From Rhodeus uyekii (taxonomy: Eukaryota; Chordata; Actinopteri; Cypriniformes; Acheilognathidae): DNA of 64,000 nt. Made by a program: the position numbers and the translations under genes. The stretch covers positions 2,407,001 through 2,471,000 of the forward strand of contig JAWRVZ010000093.1 of NCBI GenBank assembly GCA_037043235.1, written 5' to 3'. Every line of letters begins with the position of its first letter. Position 1 is the stretch's first letter. Under the pieces are notes generated by a model. The model made no database searches. It saw only the letters and a program-made list of their open reading frames with translations, and was not told where the DNA came from. Shown piece after piece: positions 55,808 to 64,000 of this stretch.

Positions 55808-56795
55808 GTGCGTGTGTGTGTGTGTGTGTGTATATAGGAATTTATCAGAAAAAAGTTTATAATTTATTTGAAGAAGAAAAAAAAAAGCTTTTTATTTCTT
55901 ATTATTTTATTTTTTTTTCAGTGACATTTAAAAGAGGTATTTAGTCTTGAGTGACAGCATCTCAAAAGTGAAATACAACATACCAATGATTGTTTTGTTC
56001 TTATTGAACTTCGGCAATGATTTTCAGTTTACACGTTAATAATTCGCGCTTTTATTGTTTTCGTATTATTTTCATCAACAACATACAATTATTTCCTTAT
56101 CGTGTGTGAGGAGGCGATTTAATTTTATTTATCCATGGCACATGCACTTCTTTGTTTCATGAGTATTGTAGTCCAATGACTTGTTTGCTTTTAGGTATTT
56201 GTTTTTTTTTTTAATTGTTAGGCAATTCACTTTTTTTATATGAACTAACAGAGAGCAATGACCTTTGTTAATGTTAATTAATAAAATATTTGTGTTCATT
56301 TTATTTCACTGTGCATTAATGTTTACAGATACAACTTAACATTAAAGACATTAAGATCTAGAGATTAACATTAAGATTAATAAATGCAGAATTATTGTAG
56401 AATTATTGTTCATGTTAACTAATGCTAACATAATGAAACCTTTTTTTAAAGTGTTACCATTTGTTTTAAGATTTTTTTTGGTAAAATTAATTAAAAAAGT
56501 TAAAGAATATTACTTGGCTGCTGTACAGTATATTATTGATTTATGTTGTTTGGGACATGACTTTTAATAGTAAGACTTTTGTTTTTGTTATCAGACTCTC
56601 AAAGTTTATAAAAATCGACCAATGTAGAGGTTATCGGCTTTCAAGAAGAAACAATTATCAGCAACAGACAAACTTTTCATATTGTTGCATCCCTGTAACA
56701 AACTGAGTTGAATCATTTGTGTATGATATGGGAGAAAATTCTTAAGAGCAGGGTAGATAAACACTGATTTATGTCTTATGGTCAGTATTTTCCTC
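55808..56795. other. fbxo46-slc5a2 intergenic region (tail to tail)
   Basis: AT-rich, with a (TG)n tract at 55810-55832 and a degraded copy of the TTAACATTAGTT MITE family (about 56240-56455). The minus-strand ATTAAA near 56565 may serve slc5a2 polyadenylation. Confidence 0.4.
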
Positions 56796-59700
56796 TCATG
56801 CATAGTAACCCCAAAAATAAACAGCCACAGACATCATTATTAGTGCATTAGCATTGACTATATACTTCCACAGTGGGTCTTCACTTATGTCAGGTAATTG
56901 TTTTGATGCTTCTGCCACTTCCTCCTCCGTAGGCTCTGGAGCCTGAGTATCACTTATGCCACAAAACCAGCCAATAATCTTCATCGTTGTGGATCGGTCA
57001 CCATGCTCAACTATGGCAGAGAGTAAAGAATTACACACACACACACACACACACATATAGATAGATACATACACAAACACCACACCAGGGGTGTTCAATC
57101 CAGCTTTTGAAGTCCTGCAAATTTTGCCCCAACACACTTGACTGGAAGGCTGCGTCTAAAATTAATTAACTAAAATATTGTCTTGAGCAGGTACTTATGT
57201 TGGGTAAGTAATTACTTTGTGACCGCAAAAACAGTACATTCAATATAGTATGAGTGTGTGTAGTATGAATGTAATCTAGAATTACTACATTCGTCATGAT
57301 TATGTGACCTACCAGCGTCAGTTGGGTCGCTCCACTACCATTCACAAAGCCTCCCGTGGCCTCATGGGATAGTAAAGTGTCCATCGTATGCACACTTTAG
57401 AATCTCACCAGAAATATTAGGTCATCTGGGTAATTTTTGCCTGCTTTTATGAGTACTGAAAATTTGGACATAAATTTTGTCAGTCCCATAACTGTTTTTC
57501 GCCTACTAGATGGTAGGGGAGTATGTAATTTTGGATGCAGCTGAAGATTCTAGTTCTTGATTAGATGAATCAGGTGTGTATAATTAGGACTGAAGCTAAA
57601 CTGCAGGATTGGACACCCCTGACCTATACACGTACATTAAAATATACATTTTATCTACAAGCGTTCATTTCTCTAAAACAAACTATGCAACACGTCATCT
57701 TACTTTGATCGTCGTCTGTTTTATTTTCCTTCTCATCTGCCCCTCTTCGTGCTTTCCTTCCTCGTTCCTCCTCTTCCCAGTCCAGATCGACCCTTTCTTC
57801 TTTAGAGTAGCGTAAGTTAAAGACAAGGCGATGGAGCTTGGCAGAGAGAGCAAAGTAAATGTTATTAATAAATAGAAGTGATTTTACATTTATGTATTTG
57901 GCAGACGCTTTTATCCAAAGCAACTTGCATTGCATTTAAGATACTCATTGACATCTTTGATTAATTATGTCTTTCTCTGGGAATCGAAACCCATGTCCCT
58001 GGCGTTGCAAGTGCCAAACTCTACTGTTTGAGCTACAGGAAAGCACATTTCAGGCCACTTCAGAAGTTACTAAAACAACTTACATGTTTGTCCTCTATGG
58101 GTGGGGAGTTGTAGCTCACAAACAGCACTAGAATAGAGGTGCAGAAGAAGAGCAGCACTGCAAAGTAAAGGTAATGAACTCCACATATAAGTTTTGGGCA
58201 TTTGGATGGAAAGAGGCAGCTTCCTGAGCCATATGCAAACTCGGGTACCATGCGACACAGACCCATAACCAGTCCTCCCATCAGGCCCCAGAAAGCCCCC
58301 TAAGGAACAAAAGGTGAGGATGCAAGCTTTTAGTGCATTTGTAGTGCAGGCATATGATGTTTCATTAAATATGAACACAAAAATCAGACACTTACTGGCT
58401 CATTGACTCTCTTCACAAAAACGGCAAGGAAGAAGACTGCAGCAATAGGTGGAGCTAAGTAACTCGTCACAGATTGAATGTAATCAAATAGCTGACCACT
58501 CTGAGCCACCTGGACAACTGGGATCCAGCAAATGCTAATGGCGACAATGCAGAGTATCCACACCCTGTTACAGAAGTTAATACATGTTTTCAGTCCATGA
58601 ACATCATAGAAACAAATGATATGCATCAGGGGTCTCATTTATAAAAATGTGCGTAGGATCCATACTAAAAGTTTACGTGCACCCAAAAGCCAAAAATGGC
58701 ATTCGGCAAAAAATATTCCGATTTATAAAACCTTACCATCTGTGTCGCCAATTCCCTTTGTCTCCACAATGTGCATACGCGCGGCTCAAAGTTTAATTCA
58801 AGGTGCACATATTCTCCCGTCAAGTTTGTTTTTTATAGATCATAACCTTTGTGTGGAAACTAGCGTGCGTACATTTCCAGTCCCGCTTTGAGGTTGAGCT
58901 GAATGTACAATAACTATTTATAGAAACTACTTATTTGAATAATAGTAAATTATATTAATCTTTCCCTGTGACAGTTAGAAGTTTCCACAATTTGTTGGAA
59001 TTGGAGAGTTGGTTTCATTAAAAAAAACCTTGAGGGTTTGAAAGATATAAATGTGGGAGCGCACCCTCCCTTTTTTTGTCACACTCTGCAGGGCAACTTT
59101 GGATGTATGACTGTTGACCTTTTCTCATGAGAAAATAAAACTTTGCAAAGACAATTGGCCATTTTGTCTCTTAAGCCAGAATTGATCAAAGATTTAGCCA
59201 ACTGAGTTATAAGAGATAACTAACCCGATCTCATGAAAAAATGCTTTTTATGCTTTGGTGATCAAATTCTTGAGAAAAAAAAGTTAGCGTGAAGGTCCAC
59301 CCTTAAAACCAACAGTCAATGAGGTGTAAGCAGAAGCTGAATTAACCAACAATTCGCCAAAACAAAATACAGTAGTTATGAATTGGCAAGAGAGTGTTGA
59401 GGAGATAACAAAGATAAGGCAAAGTCATTTGATGCGACTAATGCGAAAATTTTTAATTTTCTGGATGCTGTTAAGGAATAGGAATTGGAACAAGAATTGT
59501 TAGACTCAGGTAATAATGTAATTTGAACATAGTAAATGTTGACACTATTAAACAGAAAAATAGTTGGCTGTGAATAAGCAATTAGTTAGTGTGATTAAAA
59601 AATATAATTTGATGGTTTCAAACCTTCCAACAACCATAAGCTCTTTATCTCTAGCTTGAGGCCGGATGCGAGTCCAAATGTCCATGGTGAACAAGGTGCT

Positions 59701-62700
59701 ACTGCTGTTGAAGATAGACGCTAGTGAGCTCATGAGAGCTGCTAACATAACGGCCAGCATCAAACCTCTGAGACCTGTTTAGGGATTAATTACGCATAAT
59801 AGAATTAGGATTGAGAGCAAAAATTTAAGTGTTAAAGGTAAAAAATGAAAAGCAATAGAAAAATTACCTGTTGGCATTATAGAAACCACTAGTTTTGGGT
59901 AGGCAATGTTGGAGCAGCCAACCTCTGTGCCACACACTTTCTCACACACGCTTGGTTCCACACAACCTACTTCATCTGAAAATGTTTTATTAATATTATT
60001 ATCATTGGTGTTTATCAAAATATGTTCATACTATTAAAATACATACCAGGGTAAAGCACTCTGCTGACCATGCCTGGAAACACCATGAGAAACATAGGGA
60101 GCAGTTTCAGGTAACCACACAATATACATCCTGCTTTCACGTGCGTCAGACTGCGGGCAGCCAAGCAGCGCTGCACAATTACCTGCAGAATACAATATGT
60201 AATTGAGCAAAAAAGACAAGTTATATATATTTATAAATCTTTATCCCTAAAATACCCACCTGGTCAGTGCACCAGTACCAGCTTCCAATAATTGCGATGC
60301 CAAAGATCACACCCGGCCATGGCAGGTCTCCAGTCGTGGAATCCCTCAGCAAATGAAAGGCATCCTCTCGCGGTGTGTAACATTGTTCAGAGATATTATA
60401 TCTCTGAGGGTCTAGGGAAATTCTCTGAGATGGTAAAGATAATCTGTACTGCTCCAGTAAAGCACTGTAACCTCCAACTTCATAGAAGGCTGTTGACAAG
60501 CAGGGGACGACATAAAGGTCAGTTTATTATATACAGATATACCTTGAGATATGAGCGTCCTGACATACGAGTATTCAGAGATACGAAATGCACATTTTAC
60601 TTTGAGATGTGAGTAAATATTTGAGATATGAGCACGTTTACGCTAGGTTTTCAGAACTCGGAGCAGCTCAAGTCGCCTCATTTATGGGGTAATTGCATAT
60701 GATCTCCACTAGAGGGCAACCTTGGTTGTACAGCGGGAGGTTACCGGTGGCGACAAGTGATTCGGGAGTGTTATGCTGTGAGCAGCACGAGTTATGCGTG
60801 TACAACAATAATAAATATAAATAATAAATAATAAGGTTCTGAGGCTATCCAATACACTGCACGGGAAGAACACTACACTTCCGTATTGTGTATGCATTAT
60901 CTACGTTATCCCTCCCTCCTCCTCCGCACATGCAGCTACTGTATCTCTGACTCAAAGGTAACTCATAATTAAAACCACATTTTATTTTATATCACAGGAA
61001 TCCTTATATACAGTAATACCTCTACATACGAACATAATCCGTTCCAGGGCGGAGCTGGTAACTCGAATTGCTCGTATCTAGAATCATATTTTCCCATAAG
61101 AAATAATAGAAAACAAATCAATCTGTTCCAGACCCGTAACAATGGAAAAAAACATGTTTTTATTGGTTTAGACACGCACACAATTATAGTACATGTATAC
61201 AGTATAAGGATTCGTGTGATATCAAATAAAATGTTTTTAATTATAAGTTTTTACACTCAGTAGCGGCAGGTGCAGAGGAGGGAGGAAGGGGGTTGGTACG
61301 GAGACACTTCATAAATTAAGTAAACTTGAACTTAGTTAAACATAACTGAACTTAGCTTACACATTTTTTTCTGCCTCCCTTTAAAAACCTTCCGCCACAT
61401 AGCCATCACATCACTTCCTTAATTTCAGTTGTAGAAATGTTTTCCTCCGGTTCTTCCTCCTCCTCCTCCTCGCCACTGCTGAGCTCTTGCAACACGTGAG
61501 TATGATCCATGTCTGCAGCTCGATCAGCGATCGACAGTTCTTCCGACAGTTCTTCTCCTGCTGCTCGATTACTCACGCAAACACACGCTCATTTTATCCA
61601 CAATTTCATGCTTCATTCCCATGGTCATCATGCGTTTCTTCTTCTCACTATCATCCTTACCACTCACTTTCTTAGGAATCGTTGCTATTATGAAGAATAA
61701 TGCACTAATAAAGAGAAAATCAGCTACTCGCGGGCGACGCGCACAAGTCAGTGAACAATGAAGTGAACGAGCGTCGGCATCAGTACACGTGCTCGTATCT
61801 CGAAAATGTACTCGTATCTAGAAGCAATAATCTGCCCAAAGGCTTGCTCATATCTTGGAATACTCATATGTAGAGACGCTCGTATCTCGAGGTATTACTG
61901 TACTATAATTTTGTGTGTGTGTGTGTGTGTCTCTATAGTGATTAAAAACATGTTTTCCCCCATTGTTATTAGCACTAATAAGGGAGTGTTTTTAGAGGGC
62001 CAGAACGGATACATTTTTTCCTGTTATTTCTTATGGGAAAAATGATTTAAGATACGAGCAATTCGAGTTATGAGCTCCGTCCTGGAACAGATTATGCTCG
62101 TATCTCAAGGTATTACTGTAGACCTTTACCGATACTATTTACTGTAGGGACGATTTGGAAATCCATTGCCGCTTGTATATATATTCTTTTCTTTTTCTTA
62201 TTTTCATATGTTCTTTTCCTTTTTCTTATTTGAATGATTTGTAAAGAGTGATTTATAATCAAGTTAGGGATTTGTATTAGTTAAATCTTTTCTTTATTTT
62301 TCTGTATTTTTCCGTAGAGTAAGGACGAATATTGTCTGCACATCTCAGCAGACACAAACAAATCGCCATATTGGCTTTTGGTTATCTCGATCATCGGTTA
62401 TCTCGACGCTTTTTTGCAACCCCTGAGGTCGTCGACATAACCGAATTCCACTGTATTAAAGTGTTGATGGTGGTTTTCAGTGGTTAGATTAGTGCTTAAA
62501 CTTAGTTGATGTTTAACTCAGAAAAAAACAACCATTAAGAAGAGCATGTACTGCCCTCCCTCAGGAATATGACATTGAATGGTACTACGGTATATGTAAA
62601 CCGTCATCAAGTAATAAGAGTGATTGGATTTTGAACTCCAAGCAGTTGGTACTCACAGAATCCCATGAGAACGAAGGCTCCAGCAATGATAACAAAGGTC

Positions 62701-64000
62701 TGGACCGTATCTGTATACATCAGCGCAGCCAGTCCTCCTGCAGAGACACTGCATGTCATTTGCAATACATTTTGTGGGCCTCAACAAATGGAGGGAGCTC
62801 AATAGATTATTTCTTCCTGAAATCCTATTTAGTCATGGGGTTGATTCCCAGGCAATGCATGAACTGATAAAATGTAGTCTTCTATTGAATGCAAATCACT
62901 TTGGATGTAAGCGTCTGCTAAATGTAAATGAAATGAGATGGATGGTGTAGTTGATATTACCTGTGATCGTATAGAGTGCAGTTATGCAGAGCAGAGCGAT
63001 CACTGCAACATAGATATTCCAGCCAAGAGCCTGCTGGATAAAAACCGCTCCTGAGAACATGTCAACCTACGTTTAGAGAAATTAGAGAGTTGGTGCTTTT
63101 CTTGTGCATAGCAACTCATTATGATTCTGCATAGTTCATTTCCATTATCTGGATATTACTTACAGAAATCTTTGTGAAGATGTAAAGAAAAAGTGAAATG
63201 ACAGAGAGATACAAGCTAATTCTAGTCCCTCCAAATCTTTTCTTGAGGTATTGTGGCATTGTAATCACCTTTTGGGAGAGGAAAAAGAGGAAGTATATGT
63301 CAATCACATCATTCAAATGAACATTTGTCATCTAAAATATCCTTGTTATGAAAAACTAACATACCCCCGCAGTCAAATAAATAGGGACGAACACCCAGCC
63401 CAGCAACAAAACAATAAATAATGCCTGTGAAACAGAATTTTTCATATTCAGAACAAATTAGCGGAATCAAATGACTTCTTATTGATTAAAATGTCCAGCT
63501 TACGTTCCATTCAAAACCCCCGACGGCTATTCCACTTGCAGCTGCTGTTCCTGCAAGGCCAACAAAGTGACCGCTGCCAATGTTGCTCGCGAAAAGAGAC
63601 GTTCCCACCTGCGTGTGTGATGTGAGGGGAAATAAACACCAGGAAAAAATAAGCTTTGCAATAAGCATTGAGGAGGGGGTAGATATTGCACAGAACTACA
63701 AATCTGAAGAATTTTAAATGTAACTTAATTTTTTTTATAAAGTCAGTACTCACAGGCCACCACACCATGGTCCGACCTGCAAGAAAGTAGCCGCCAACGG
63801 TGCCTCGATTAGTCCTAAATGTAGACTAATATGGAAAAAAGGGACAACATTTTTTTTTTTTTACTACATTCTACATTGTCAATATGTAATTCTACAAATT
63901 TGAACAGACATCTCAATTAGCAGCTACCTGGCACTTTAAAACACACACAAACGATTTTTTTCACCTACCCAAATTCCTACTGCAATAACCACAAAAAAGT
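56796..64000 (-). CDS. slc5a2: SLC5A2 (SGLT2), sodium/glucose cotransporter, N terminus beyond the right edge
   Basis: Plasma-membrane Na+/glucose symporter of the SSSF family; SGLT2 reabsorbs filtered glucose in kidney proximal tubule (family knowledge). Exons on the minus strand: 64000-63969 (partial), 63825-63754, 63608-63504, 63424-63365, 63268-63164, 63066-62961, 62737-62657, 60489-60260, 60182-60047, 59975-59868, 59774-59624, 58564-58396, 58299-58084, 57836-57704, 57010-56796. All phases join into 638 aa with a TGA stop; about 35 N-terminal residues are missing relative to human. Visible motifs: [32 protein letters not shown] (sugar/Na+ site region), [58 protein letters not shown], and C-terminal [28 protein letters not shown] and the C-terminal DISEDPLW match SGLT2 better than SGLT1 or SGLT4. 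No disruption seen. Confidence 0.95.
57031..57056. repeat. (CA)n microsatellite in slc5a2 intron
   Basis: Short CA run followed by GATA units, 20 bases upstream of the last exon's acceptor on the minus strand. Confidence 0.9.
57086..57621. mobile_element. hAT-type MITE interrupted by another MITE (slc5a2 intron)
   Basis: Ends CAGGGGTGTTCAATCC (57086) and GGATTGGACACCCCTG (ending 57621) are inverted repeats with one mismatch or so. The middle, 57148-57541, is a second element. Outer flanks are not a clean 8-bp duplication. Confidence 0.75.
57148..57541. mobile_element. MITE nested in 57086-57621
   Basis: Terminal inverted repeats GGCTGCGTCTAAAATTA (57148) and TAATTTTGGATGCAGC (ending 57541), flanked by GGAAG and TGAAG, suggesting a short direct repeat. 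Its removal rejoins the outer element's ACTTGACTGGAA and GAAGATTCTAG. Confidence 0.7.
57885..58045 (-). repeat. tRNA-derived SINE-like repeat, copy 5 (slc5a2 intron)
   Basis: Contains ATTTGGCAGACGCTTTTATC, CTGGGAATCGAAACCCATG and TACTGTTTGAGCTACAGGAA. It is the most complete copy in the window. It ends within about 40 bases of the next exon. Confidence 0.75.
58622..58900. repeat. Partial hAT-like MITE (CAGGGGTCTCATTTATAAA terminus), slc5a2 intron
   Basis: The left terminus CATCAGGGGTCTCATTTATA and following AATGTGCGTAGGATCC are characteristic of an abundant fish repeat. The opposite terminus was not found, so the right boundary is approximate. Confidence 0.5.
61011..61900 (-). mobile_element. 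Tigger-like element nested in 60534-62118, with transposase remnants
   Basis: Ends CAGTAATACCTCTACATACG (61011) and CTCGTATCTCGAGGTATTAC followed by TG (ending 61900). It is flanked by TA (61009-61010 and 61901-61902). The paralogue at 34534-35066 shows the same sequence uninterrupted (ATCACAGGAATCCTT then ATATTATAATTTTT), which pins the insertion point. On the minus strand two transposase fragments are readable: an N-terminal [20 protein letters not shown] piece (about 61690-61575) and an acidic C-terminal piece (about 61550-61400). The middle of the transposase is deleted. Confidence 0.88.
61400..61690 (-). pseudogene. Internally deleted Tigger-like transposase
   Basis: The N-terminal fragment ([26 protein letters not shown]) resembles the helix-turn-helix start of Tigger/jerky-type transposases. 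After a stop the sequence resumes with an acidic stretch ([13 protein letters not shown], then [10 protein letters not shown]) like the C terminus of that family, followed by a stop. The DDE catalytic core is absent. It is therefore non-autonomous debris; the assignment is by remembered family similarity. Confidence 0.6.
62372..62453. mobile_element. Terminal fragment of a CAGTGGAnTTC Tigger-like element
   Basis: Right end GTCGACATAACCGAATTCCACTG with preceding TTTTTTGCAACCCCTGAGGT is the complement of the left 60 bases of 18087-19015. TA follows at 62454-62455. The other end was not found near 62120-62370. Confidence 0.65.
62775..62932 (+). repeat. tRNA-derived SINE-like repeat, copy 6 (slc5a2 intron), degraded
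   Basis: Retains ATGGGGTTGATTCCCAGGCA (B-box region), TTGAATGCAAATCACTTTGG and AAGCGTCTGCTAAATGTAAA. The 5' tRNA head is poorly preserved. Confidence 0.6.

Larger units (their letters stand above)
60534..62118. mobile_element. Tigger-like element, outer copy, interrupted (slc5a2 intron)
   Basis: Ends CAGATATACCTTGAGATATG (60534) and CTCAAGGTATTACTG (ending 62118), flanked by TA. It is homologous to 34534-35066. The two halves (60534-61010 and 61901-62118) are separated by an 890-bp insertion. About 690 bp remain when that is removed. It contains no intact transposase. Confidence 0.85.

Noticed and set aside
56796..64000. Identification as slc5a1 or slc5a9
   Set aside because: The C-terminal blocks ([31 protein letters not shown]) and [13 protein letters not shown] fit SGLT2 best.

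Overview
The window looks like a teleost nuclear genome, most likely a cyprinid. The evidence is three vertebrate-type, intron-bearing genes, a DIRS-type tyrosine-recombinase retrotransposon, fish-type Tc1 and hAT elements with many MITEs, tRNA-derived SINE copies, and long simple repeats. There is nothing bacterial: no operons, no ribosome-binding sites and no CRISPR array. Gene names rest on reading the protein sequence against remembered vertebrate families; no database search was possible.

Layout. Positions 1-3770 hold the 5' part of a DIRS-like retrotransposon on the minus strand, cut by the left window edge. It carries a reverse transcriptase/RNase H frame. A second frame starts at a gag-like ATG and stays open without a stop for 1,155 codons, right through the RT region and into the tyrosine recombinase. 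Positions 3.8-34 kb contain no confidently identifiable protein gene. This stretch holds MITEs, SINEs, microsatellites and islands of complex sequence. Two minus-strand landmarks stand out in it: a possible first coding exon (10986-11026) and a GC-rich promoter-like block with a strong splice donor (32.6-33.0 kb). Both could belong to a minus-strand neighbour of coq8b, and conserved synteny would make numbl a candidate, but no numbl domain exon is visible.

Positions 34.1-42.9 kb hold coq8b (minus strand; 14 coding exons plus a 5' noncoding exon; about 620 aa), an atypical UbiB-family kinase of coenzyme Q biosynthesis. Positions 45.3-55.3 kb hold fbxo46 (plus strand): a probable 5' noncoding exon, a 7 kb intron carrying a Tc1-like transposon that is itself interrupted by a hAT element, and a single coding exon of 667 aa. 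coq8b and fbxo46 are head to head, separated by about 2.4 kb that includes a perfect 209-bp GT repeat. Positions 56.8-64 kb hold slc5a2 (minus strand; sodium/glucose cotransporter 2; 15 exon segments; its N terminus lies beyond the right edge). Its introns carry nested Tigger-like elements, nested MITEs and SINEs.

The three genes share no pathway: CoQ biosynthesis in mitochondria, SCF ubiquitin-ligase substrate recognition, and apical glucose reabsorption. The most unusual feature is the double-open-frame DIRS region. The next most informative are the transposon-in-transposon insertions, whose target-site duplications and empty-site paralogues can be read directly from this window.
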